Source: Capillimicrobium sp035565675
Lineage (GTDB): Bacteria > Actinomycetota > Thermoleophilia > Solirubrobacterales > Solirubrobacteraceae
DNA: 7,036 nucleotides
Direction of reading: 5' to 3'
Assembly (NCBI GenBank): GCA_035565675.1
Contig: DATMSA010000064.1
Span: 1 to 7,036, forward strand
The notes beneath the pieces are model-generated. The model searched no databases and had not been told where the DNA came from. It saw only the letters and a program-made list of their open reading frames with translations. A program made the translations under genes and the position numbers. Positions 1 through 5,463 of this stretch are shown here, one piece after another (within the stretch, counting starts at the first letter, position 1; each line of letters begins with the position of its first letter).

Positions 1-32
1 GCCAGTCCGAACCGGCATCTACGGTCTGTCAT
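1..32 (-). CDS. Possible start of a minus-strand gene, truncated by the window edge
   Basis: The minus strand reads AAGGAGGG at 46-39, then an ATG at 32-30, with 7 nt between GGAGG and the ATG. This is the best Shine-Dalgarno spacing in the window. The frame stays open to the edge and gives M-T-D-R-R-C-R-F-G-L. It would lie 100 bp downstream of the gamma-synthase gene in the same orientation, so it could be a third operon member or a separately controlled gene. Against it: ten codons identify no family, and codons such as ACA, CGT and AGA are unlike the strongly G/C-ending codons elsewhere. The call therefore rests almost wholly on the ribosome site. A short leader peptide or chance match remains possible. 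Confidence 0.38.
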   Translation of the reverse strand, partial: MTDRRCRFGL

Positions 33-93
33 GTCCGGCCCTCCTTCGGAGCCTTCAGTCGTGGTGACCGAAAGCCTCCGTCGGAGGCCGGAC
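33..93 (-). promoter_or_regulatory. Long imperfect hairpin that would sequester a Shine-Dalgarno site
   Basis: Positions 33-44 pair with 83-93 (11 bp with one bulged C on the plus strand). Positions 47-51 pair with 76-80, 53 with 74, 54-56 with 70-72, and 58-60 with 66-68, closing on a 5-nt loop at 61-65. In all, about 23 base pairs form across 61 nt. Read as minus-strand RNA, the 3' arm contains the whole GGAGG at 44-40 and ends at the base next to the ATG at 32. Two shorter local hairpins compete with it: 74-88 (stem GCCTCC/GGAGGC, loop GAC on the minus strand) and 41-51 (CTCC/GGAG, loop GAA). The 74-88 hairpin is followed by TTT on the minus strand, so it could instead be a weak terminator for the operon upstream. 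No known riboswitch family is recognised. Confidence 0.55.
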
Positions 94-132
94 GCCTCTC
101 TCAGCCGTTCAGCAGGTCCGTGGGCAGCTCAG

Positions 133-1209
133 CTAGGCGCCGGCGATCGCGGCGCGCAGGTCGGCGACCAGGTCGGCCGGCGCCTCGATCCCGCACGAGA
201 GGCGCACCAGGTCGGCGGGGACGGCGGCGGCGCTGTCCTCCACGGACTCGTGCGTCATCGCCTGCGGCACCTCGATCAGCGACTCGACGCCGCCCAGCGA
301 CTCGGCCAGCGTGAACAGCGTGGTGCGCTGCGCGATGCCGACCGCGTCGTCGTGGCGGAAGCTGACCATGCCGCTGAAGCCGGGCCAGCGGACGTCGCGC
401 ACGCTGGGGATCCCGCCCAGCGCGTCGGCGACGGCGCGGGCGCTCTCGGCGTGGGCGGCCATCCGCAGCGGCAGCGTCCGCAGGCCGCGGTGCACGAGGA
501 AACAGTCCAGCGGGGCGGGCACCGCGCCGATCGCGTTCTGGACGAAGCGCAGGCCCTCGTAGAGGGCGTCGTCGCGGGCGATCGCCACGCCGCCGACGAC
601 GTCGGAGTGGCCGCCGAGGTACTTCGTGGTCGAGTGCACGACGAGGTCGGCGCCGAGCTCCAGCGGGCGCTGGTTGACCGGCGTGGCGAACGTGCTGTCG
701 ACGGCGACGAGCGCGCCGCGGCGGCGGGCGATCGCGACGACGGCCTCGACGTCGACGACGTTCAGCAGCGGGTTCGTCGGCGTCTCGACCCACACGAGGC
801 GGGTGCCGTCGCCGACCGCCCGCTCGAGCGCGTCGAGATCGGTCTGGTCGACGAGGTCGTAGCGCAGGCCCCAGCGGGCCAGCACCTTGTCGACGAGCCG
901 GTAGGTGCCGCCGTACAGGTCGGCGGGCAGGACGACGTGGTCGCCGGCCGCGCACACGTGGGTGATGGCCGCGTGCGCGGCCGCCAGCCCGCTGGAGAAC
1001 GCGACCGCGCGCCCGCCGTCGAGCTCGCCGAGCGCGCGCTCCAGCGCGGCGCGGGTGGGGTTGGCCGAGCGCGCGTAGTCGTAGTCCTCGACGAACCGCC
1101 CGACCGCGGGCTGGCGGTACGTGGAGGTCTGGTGGATGGCCGGGATGACCGAGCCGTAGGTCGGGTCCGGGTCGAGCCCGGCGTGGACGGCCTTCGTGCG
1201 GAGGTCCAT
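133..1209 (-). CDS. metB: Cystathionine gamma-synthase/gamma-lyase family PLP enzyme
   Basis: A 358-residue cytosolic fold-type I PLP enzyme of the Cys/Met metabolism family. Visible landmarks are the YxR phosphate tether Y45-A-R47, SSGLAA at 72-77, the PLP-stacking tyrosine Y99 in DLYGGTYR, ETPTNP at 142-147, D171 for the pyridine nitrogen, Schiff-base K196 in HSTTKYLGGHSD, SLGGVES at 304-310, and the carboxylate-binding arginine R336 in RLSCGIE. The ATG is fixed by its TGATG overlap with the cbs stop codon. A GAGG lies about 13 nt upstream, too far for an ideal SD, so coupled translation is likely. Pairing with cbs favours cystathionine gamma-lyase activity (cysteine, 2-oxobutyrate and ammonia), but synthase and lyase cannot be separated by sequence alone. 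It is about 20 residues shorter than usual because the loop between WPG (275-277) and FSGMVSF (278-284) is missing. Confidence 0.93.
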   Translation of the reverse strand: MDLRTKAVHAGLDPDPTYGSVIPAIHQTSTYRQPAVGRFVEDYDYARSANPTRAALERALGELDGGRAVAFSSGLAAAHAAITHVCAAGDHVVLPADLYGGTYRLVDKVLARWGLRYDLVDQTDLDALERAVGDGTRLVWVETPTNPLLNVVDVEAVVAIARRRGALVAVDSTFATPVNQRPLELGADLVVHSTTKYLGGHSDVVGGVAIARDDALYEGLRFVQNAIGAVPAPLDCFLVHRGLRTLPLRMAAHAESARAVADALGGIPSVRDVRWPGFSGMVSFRHDDAVGIAQRTTLFTLAESLGGVESLIEVPQAMTHESVEDSAAAVPADLVRLSCGIEAPADLVADLRAAIAGA

Positions 1210-2603
1210 CAGCGCGCCAGCGCCTCGAGGACGTCGCTGCGCGACACGACGCCCACCGGGCGGCCGTCGTCGAGGACGAGCAGCGCCTGGCGCTCGCCGA
1301 CGAGCAGCTCGACGGCGTCGTCGACCGGGTCGCCCGCGCCAACCGCCGGCAGCGGCGGCTCCATCACGTCGACGACGTGCGCGTCGAGCAGGCGCGCGTC
1401 GCTGACCGCGTGGGCGAGCAGGCCGCGCTCGGCGATCGAGCCGACGATCGCGCGATCGTCGTGGGCGGACACGACCGGGAGCTGGGACACGCGGTGCTCG
1501 TGCAGCAGGGCGACCGCGTCGCGCACCCGCTGGTGGGCGTTGACGGTGACGAGCGCGGGGACCTCGCCGTCCTCGGTGCGCCGGCGCAGCACGTCGCCGA
1601 CGGTCCGCGCGCCGCCGCGCTCGAGGAAGCCGTGCTCGGTCATCCAGGCGTCGTCGTAGACCTTGCTGAGATAGCTGCGGCCGCCGTCGGGCAGGATCAC
1701 GGCGATGAGCGCGTCGGGGTCGCGGATCTCCTGCGCGACCCGCAGCGCGGCCCAGGCGGCCATGCCCGCCGAGCCGCCGGCGAGGATGCCCTCGGTCTGA
1801 GCCAGCCGGCGCGCGGTGAGGAACGCGTCGCGATCGGTGACCGTGACGTAGCGGTCGACGACCGACGGGTCGAACGTCTCGGGCCAGAAGTCCTCGCCGA
1901 CGCCCTCGACGAGGTAGCCGCGGACCTCGTCGGGCGAGCCGGCGGTGTAGATCGAGCCGGCCGGATCGGCGCCGATCACCTGGACGTCCGGGTTGCGCTC
2001 CTTGAGGTAGCGGCCGGTGCCGGTGATCGTGCCGCCGGTCCCGACGCCGGCGACGAGGTGCGTGATCGCGCCGCCGGTCTGCTCCCAGATCTCGGGGCCG
2101 GTCGACGCGAAGTGGGCGGCCGGGTTGGCGGGGTTGGCGTACTGGTTGGGGCGGAACGCGCCGGGGATCTCGGCGGCCAGGCGCTCGGCGACCTTGTAGT
2201 AGGACTCGGGCGAGTCGGGCGGGACCTCGGTGGGCGCGACGACGACCTCGGCGCCGTAGGCGCGCAGGAGGTCGATCTTCTCGCGGCTCATCTTGTCGGG
2301 CATGACCGCGATCACGCGGTAGCCCTTCAGGCGCGCGGCGATCGCCAGGCCGGTGCCGGTGTTGCCGCTCGTCGGCTCGACGATCGTGCCGCCGGGCTTC
2401 AGCAGGCCGTCGCGCTCGGCGGCCTCGATGAGGTTGACGGCGACGCGGTCCTTGATCGAGCCGCCCGGGTTGAGCATCTCGGCCTTGGCCACCAGGGTCG
2501 GCGCCAGCCCGGCGCCGAGGCGGCTCAGCCGGATGAGGGGCGTGCACCCGACCGCGTCGAGGATCGAGTCGCGGATGTCGGTGGTGCGGGTTGCGGTGGC
2601 CAT
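1209..2603 (-). CDS. cbs: Cystathionine beta-synthase with C-terminal CBS-domain pair
   Basis: A 464-residue cytosolic fold-type II PLP enzyme that condenses homocysteine with serine to form cystathionine. The catalytic domain (about 8-325) shows Schiff-base K51 in GGSIKDR, the substrate loop PTSGNTG at 77-83, the phosphate-binding loop GVGTGGT at 186-192, S278 in GGSAG for the pyridine nitrogen, and a LPDGGRSYLSK-YDDAWM segment at 304-321 typical of true CBS rather than cysteine synthase. Two CBS motifs follow at about 335-397 and 410-462. In other CBS enzymes this module binds S-adenosylmethionine or autoinhibits. There is no heme-binding N-terminal extension like the human enzyme's. Length and layout resemble mycobacterial Cbs. 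The ATG at 2603 is the only good start; it has no SD but sits 6 nt after a -10-like CACAAT (minus strand, 2615-2610), so a leaderless or very short-leader mRNA is possible. It is first in the operon with metB. Confidence 0.96.
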   Translation of the reverse strand: MATATRTTDIRDSILDAVGCTPLIRLSRLGAGLAPTLVAKAEMLNPGGSIKDRVAVNLIEAAERDGLLKPGGTIVEPTSGNTGTGLAIAARLKGYRVIAVMPDKMSREKIDLLRAYGAEVVVAPTEVPPDSPESYYKVAERLAAEIPGAFRPNQYANPANPAAHFASTGPEIWEQTGGAITHLVAGVGTGGTITGTGRYLKERNPDVQVIGADPAGSIYTAGSPDEVRGYLVEGVGEDFWPETFDPSVVDRYVTVTDRDAFLTARRLAQTEGILAGGSAGMAAWAALRVAQEIRDPDALIAVILPDGGRSYLSKVYDDAWMTEHGFLERGGARTVGDVLRRRTEDGEVPALVTVNAHQRVRDAVALLHEHRVSQLPVVSAHDDRAIVGSIAERGLLAHAVSDARLLDAHVVDVMEPPLPAVGAGDPVDDAVELLVGERQALLVLDDGRPVGVVSRSDVLEALAR

Positions 2604-2702
2604 GGGCGCATTGTGGCACTCGTGCGGACCAAGGCCGAACCCTCCGAAGATCCTTCGGCCGGTTTCGCTTGTGGCGAATCTTCCGCGCGCCCGTGTGCGA
2701 CC
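2604..2702. promoter_or_regulatory. Divergent cbs/asnC control region with two 15-bp palindromes
   Basis: This 99-bp region separates the two divergent start codons. It holds CCGAAGATCCTTCGG at 2644-2658 (6-bp perfect arms) and TTCGCTTGTGGCGAA at 2664-2678 (5-bp perfect arms). Their centres at 2651 and 2671 are 20 bp apart, close to two helical turns, so a dimeric or octameric regulator could bind both on one face. Fifteen-base imperfect palindromes in phased arrays are typical of Lrp/AsnC targets. Overlapping alternative pairings also exist: GGCCGAA at 2633-2639 with TTCGGCC at 2654-2660, and GAAGAT at 2646-2651 with ATCTTC at 2678-2683. No convincing -35/-10 pair is visible for asnC. For cbs only the -10-like CACAAT is seen. 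Confidence 0.55.
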
Positions 2703-3173
2703 ATGTGCGCCGTGGCGAACATCCCGCTGGACGACCTCGACCGCCGCCTCGTCGCCCTGCTCGCCGAGGACGCGCGGATGCCCAACAACCGTCTGGCCGA
2801 GCGCGCCGGCGTGGCTCCGAGCACCGCGCTGACCCGCGTGCGCGCGCTGCGCGAGCGCGGCGTGATCCGCGGCTTCCACGCCGATGTCGACCTCGCCGCG
2901 CTCGGCCGCCCGCTGCAGGCGATGGTCGCGATCCGCCTGTCCGTGCACTCGCGCGAGCAGATCGAGTCGTTCACCGCCCACGTGCGCGCGCTGCCCGGCG
3001 TGCTGAGCATCTTCCACATGTCCGGCTCGACCGACTACCTGCTGTGGGTCGCGATGGCCGACGCCCACGACCTGCGCGAGTTCGTCGTCGAGCACCTCGC
3101 CAGCGACCCCGCGGTCGCGCACGCCGAGACGTCGCTGATCTACGAGCAGGTGCGCGGCCCGGGGGCCTTTTGA
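2703..3173 (+). CDS. Lrp/AsnC family transcriptional regulator
   Basis: A 156-residue DNA-binding regulator of the feast/famine family. The N-terminal winged helix-turn-helix opens with LDDLDRRLVALLAEDAR (9-25), and the HTH proper runs about 28-55 (NNRLAERAGVAPSTALTRV, then LRERGVIRGFHADVD). The C-terminal ligand-binding/oligomerisation (RAM) domain covers about 70-148, with the family's SGSTDYLL turn at 107-114 and the closing TSLIYEQV strand. Length is normal for the family. ATG at 2703 is used; GTG at 2712 is an in-frame alternative that would remove three residues, and neither has a clear SD. It is divergent from cbs-metB, so it is likely to control that operon and itself through the palindromes between them. 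Known relatives include a cysteine-responsive member in E. coli (DecR/CyuR), but the ligand here cannot be read from sequence. Confidence 0.93.
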   Translation: MCAVANIPLDDLDRRLVALLAEDARMPNNRLAERAGVAPSTALTRVRALRERGVIRGFHADVDLAALGRPLQAMVAIRLSVHSREQIESFTAHVRALPGVLSIFHMSGSTDYLLWVAMADAHDLREFVVEHLASDPAVAHAETSLIYEQVRGPGAF

Positions 3174-3193
3174 GCGCGCGCGGATCAGCGCGC
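3174..3193. terminator. GC-only hairpin at a convergent junction
   Basis: Between the asnC stop (3171-3173) and the kinase stop (3187-3185) there are only 11 bases. GCGCGC at 3176-3181 can pair with GCGCGC at 3188-3193 around the loop GGATCA, which overlaps the kinase's last codons. No T-tract follows on either strand, so this is at best a transcription pause or partial bidirectional terminator. Alternating GC also occurs by chance in such DNA. Confidence 0.2.
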
Positions 3194-4555
3194 CAGCCAG
3201 GCGGCCTCGGCCTCGCCCAGCGCGGTCCCCGCGGGCGGGCCGCCCTGCACCTCGCGCGCCAGGGCCGACCAGTCGCCGCGGGCGCGCAGCTCGCCGAGGA
3301 CGGCGAACAGCAGCGCCTCCATGCGCCGCAGCAGCAGCGCCTCGGGCGGGATCGTCTGCTTGCGCATGAGGTCGTAGTGGGAGGAGCGCGGGCCGGTGCG
3401 GTCGGCCAGGTCGCGCACGTAGTCGGGGTCGAGGTGGCGGTCGCCGGGCTCGCCCCACCACTCGGTCGCCTCGCGGAGCTGGGACAGCAGCCGCTCGGGC
3501 GGGAACTGCGACGGGTCCGGCAGGTAGCCGAGCTTGGCCATCGACGCGTGCACGCCCTCGGCGTCGCCGCGCGCCAGCGCCCGCGCCAGCTCGCGCTCGC
3601 CGGCCAGGTAGGCGGCCGGCACCTTGCGCATCAGCCCGAAGTCCAGGAAGCACACGCGCCCGTCGGCGCACAGCAGCACGTTGCCGGGGTGCGGGTCGCC
3701 GGCGACGAGCCGCTCGCGGTTCAGCAGCCCGAAGTAGAAGCGGAACATGACCTCCCCGACGCGGTCGCGCTCCTCCTGCGACCGCGCCTTGATCGCCTCG
3801 AACCCGACGCCCTCGACGAAGTCGGAGACGAGCACGCGCCGCGCCGACAGGTCGGTGTGCACGCGCGGCACGAGCGCGGCCGGGTGGCCGCGGAACGCGC
3901 GCTCGACCAGGCGCTGGCTCTGGGCCTCGAGCTCGTAGTCGAGCTCCTCGGCGATCCGCTCGCGCAGCTCGCCCATCACCGCGCGGGCGTCCAGGCCCGG
4001 CGCCATCCGCTTGATCAGCGGGACGAGCAGGCCCGCGTTGCGCAGGTCGCTCTCGACCGCCTCGGCCACGCCCGGGTACTGGACCTTCACGGCGACGTCG
4101 GCACCGCCTCGGGTCGTCGCACGGTGCACCTGGCCGATCGACGCGGCCGCCACCGGCTCCTCGCCGAAGTCGGCGAAGAACTCCGACAGCGGCCCGCCGA
4201 GGTCGCGCTCGACGACCTTGCGCACCTGCGCGAACGACACGCTCGGCGCCGAGTCGCGCAGCGCCGCGAGCTTGGCCTTGAACGCCTCGCGCTGCGCCTC
4301 GGGCACGCCCTCGAAGTCGATCGTCGAGAGCACCTGGCCGAACTTCATCGCCGCGCCGCGCATCTGCCCGAGCACCGAGACGAGCTCGTCGGCGGTGGCC
4401 AGCGCGCGGGCGGCGCGGGCCGCCTCCGCGTCCTCCTCGGAGCGGCTGCGGTTGGCGATCCGGGTCCCGGCCCAGCGCAGCCCCTGGCCGGCGACGAGGC
4501 CGCCGAGCCGGGCCGTGCGGCCGATGCGGCTGGCGGGCAGCTTGTCGTCGGCCAT
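3185..4555 (-). CDS. ABC1/UbiB/COQ8-family atypical kinase (AarF-like)
   Basis: A 456-residue protein of the ABC1 atypical kinase family. Family hallmarks are intact: KxGQ motif K71-F-G-Q74, the alanine-rich nucleotide loop AAASIGQVHRA (136-146) that replaces the usual glycine loop, lysine K157 in VAVKVQYPG, an ELDYELEA segment at 204-211, a GDPHPGN catalytic-loop motif at 286-292, and DFG at 305-307. The nucleotide site therefore looks functional. UbiB/COQ8 relatives support isoprenoid-quinone biosynthesis through ATPase activity. Many actinobacteria use menaquinone and carry ABC1 proteins of unproven role, so the substrate is left open. No signal peptide or strong C-terminal membrane helix pair, present in many UbiB proteins, is evident. 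The protein begins M-A-D-D-K; the start is divergent from the exonuclease gene with a 26-bp gap and no SD. Confidence 0.92.
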   Translation of the reverse strand: MADDKLPASRIGRTARLGGLVAGQGLRWAGTRIANRSRSEEDAEAARAARALATADELVSVLGQMRGAAMKFGQVLSTIDFEGVPEAQREAFKAKLAALRDSAPSVSFAQVRKVVERDLGGPLSEFFADFGEEPVAAASIGQVHRATTRGGADVAVKVQYPGVAEAVESDLRNAGLLVPLIKRMAPGLDARAVMGELRERIAEELDYELEAQSQRLVERAFRGHPAALVPRVHTDLSARRVLVSDFVEGVGFEAIKARSQEERDRVGEVMFRFYFGLLNRERLVAGDPHPGNVLLCADGRVCFLDFGLMRKVPAAYLAGERELARALARGDAEGVHASMAKLGYLPDPSQFPPERLLSQLREATEWWGEPGDRHLDPDYVRDLADRTGPRSSHYDLMRKQTIPPEALLLRRMEALLFAVLGELRARGDWSALAREVQGGPPAGTALGEAEAAWLAR

Positions 4556-4564
4556 GCCCCGCCC

Positions 4565-4574
4565 AGGGTACGGT
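4565..4574. promoter_or_regulatory. Overlapping divergent -10 elements in a 26-bp intergenic gap
   Basis: The sequence AGGGTACGGT contains TACGGT on the plus strand (4569-4574) and TACCCT on the minus strand (4570-4565). Both fit the actinobacterial TANNNT -10 consensus and they share the central TA. The plus element ends 7 nt before the ATG at 4582, where transcription would start at or next to the A, giving a leaderless exonuclease mRNA. The minus element ends 9 nt before the kinase ATG at 4555, giving a leader of about 0-3 nt. No good -35 box was found on either side, and neither gene has a well-placed SD. Confidence 0.5.
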
Positions 4575-4581
4575 GCCGGTC

Positions 4582-5448
4582 ATGGCCGACCCCGCACCCC
4601 TGCTCGCCGTCGACGGGCCGTCGCTGATCTACCGCGCGTTCTTCGCACTGCCCGACTCGATCACCGACGGGGAGGGCCGGCCGGTCAACGGCCTGCTGGG
4701 CGCGACGAACCTGATCCTGCAGGCCGTCGAGCAGCACGAGCCGCGCGCGGTCGTCCTGTGCTGGGGCGCCGAGGCGGCGACGTACCGCGTCGAGCTGCTG
4801 CCCGAGTACCACGCCGACCGCCCGCCGGTGCCCGACGCGCTGCAGCCGCAGCTCGACTGGGCGGGCGCGTTCTGGGGCGCGTTCGGCTGGCACTCGCTCG
4901 TGCACGACACGCTGGAGGCCGACGACCTGCTCGGCTCGCTCGCCACGGTCGAGGTCGAGGCGGGCGGCCGCGCGCTCCTCTTCACCGGCGACCGCGACAT
5001 GTTCCAGTGCGTCAACGACCGCGTCGCGGTGCTGTGGCCCGGCGGCGGCAAGGGCGGGCCCGAGCTGATCGACGTCAAGGGCGTGCGCAAGCGCTACGGG
5101 ATCGACCCGGAGCTGGTGCCCGACTTCATCGCGCTGCGCGGCGACCCGTCGGACTCGATCCCGGGCGGCAAGGGCATCGGCGAGAAGACCGCGCGCGACC
5201 TGCTGCTCGAGTACGGCTCGCTGGAGAACGCGATCGAGAACGCGGTGCGCGAGCGCCCGCGCGTGCAGGCGGCGCTGCGCGACCAGGCCGACGAGCTGCG
5301 CACCTACAAGCAGATCGCGACGCTCGTGCACGTGCCGGTCGAGCGCCCGCCCGACCGCGAGACCGACTGGGCCGGCGCGGCCGCCGCGGCGCGCGAGCGC
5401 GGCATGAACCGCCTCGCCGAGCGCCTCGAGGCCAAGCTCGCGAGCTGA
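4582..5448 (+). CDS. Stand-alone 5'-3' exonuclease / flap endonuclease (Pol I N-terminal type)
   Basis: A 288-residue protein matching the N-terminal 5' nuclease domain of DNA polymerase I, with no polymerase domain. Such enzymes remove RNA primers and 5' flaps during replication and repair. Recognisable elements are D11 in AVDGPSLIYRAF, the cluster E112-A-D114-D115, D137 and D139 in TGDRDMFQ, and the helix-three-turn-helix LRGDPSDSIPGGKGIGEKTA (185-204) with D188 and D191. These match the Taq residues D18, E117/D119/D120, D142/D144 and D188/D191. The remaining conserved acid, Taq D67, aligns with G62 (CWGAEAATYR), and the arch lysine of the YKA-R motif is H77 (YHADR). The rest of the fold is well kept, so it is probably a lineage variant, not a decayed gene. 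ATG 4582 is preferred over the in-frame GTG at 4573 because the GTG overlaps the -10 element. It converges with the carboxypeptidase across 15 bp. Confidence 0.9.
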   Translation: MADPAPLLAVDGPSLIYRAFFALPDSITDGEGRPVNGLLGATNLILQAVEQHEPRAVVLCWGAEAATYRVELLPEYHADRPPVPDALQPQLDWAGAFWGAFGWHSLVHDTLEADDLLGSLATVEVEAGGRALLFTGDRDMFQCVNDRVAVLWPGGGKGGPELIDVKGVRKRYGIDPELVPDFIALRGDPSDSIPGGKGIGEKTARDLLLEYGSLENAIENAVRERPRVQAALRDQADELRTYKQIATLVHVPVERPPDRETDWAGAAAAARERGMNRLAERLEAKLAS

Positions 5449-5463
5449 CCGCCGGCCGCGCGC

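Noticed and set aside
1210..1370. Possible degenerate or broken CBS domain at the cbs C-terminus
   Set aside because: The second CBS motif reads through intact to VGVVSRSDVLEALAR before the stop, so there is no sign of truncation or frameshift.
31..1659. Plus-strand 542-codon open frame beginning ATGTCC at 31, preceded by a -10-like TACGGT at 20-25
   Set aside because: It runs antisense to metB and the end of cbs, and its translation is Arg/Ala/Gly/Asp-rich with no family pattern. Long antisense frames are expected in DNA this GC-rich.
1377..2702. Plus-strand frame extending upstream of the AsnC-type gene
   Set aside because: It would fuse about 440 unrelated residues, antisense to cbs, to the HTH domain. 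The family's N-terminus matches a start at 2703 or 2712.
2604..4583. Minus-strand open frame continuing upstream of the cbs start toward 4583
   Set aside because: Lack of stop codons in GC-rich DNA opens this frame. The upstream translation is Arg/Ala-rich and antisense to asnC and out of frame with the kinase; cbs family homology begins just after the ATG at 2603.
4345..5331. Minus-strand 328-codon frame opposite the exonuclease
   Set aside because: The translation is low complexity with no motif, while the opposite strand encodes an intact, recognisable nuclease.
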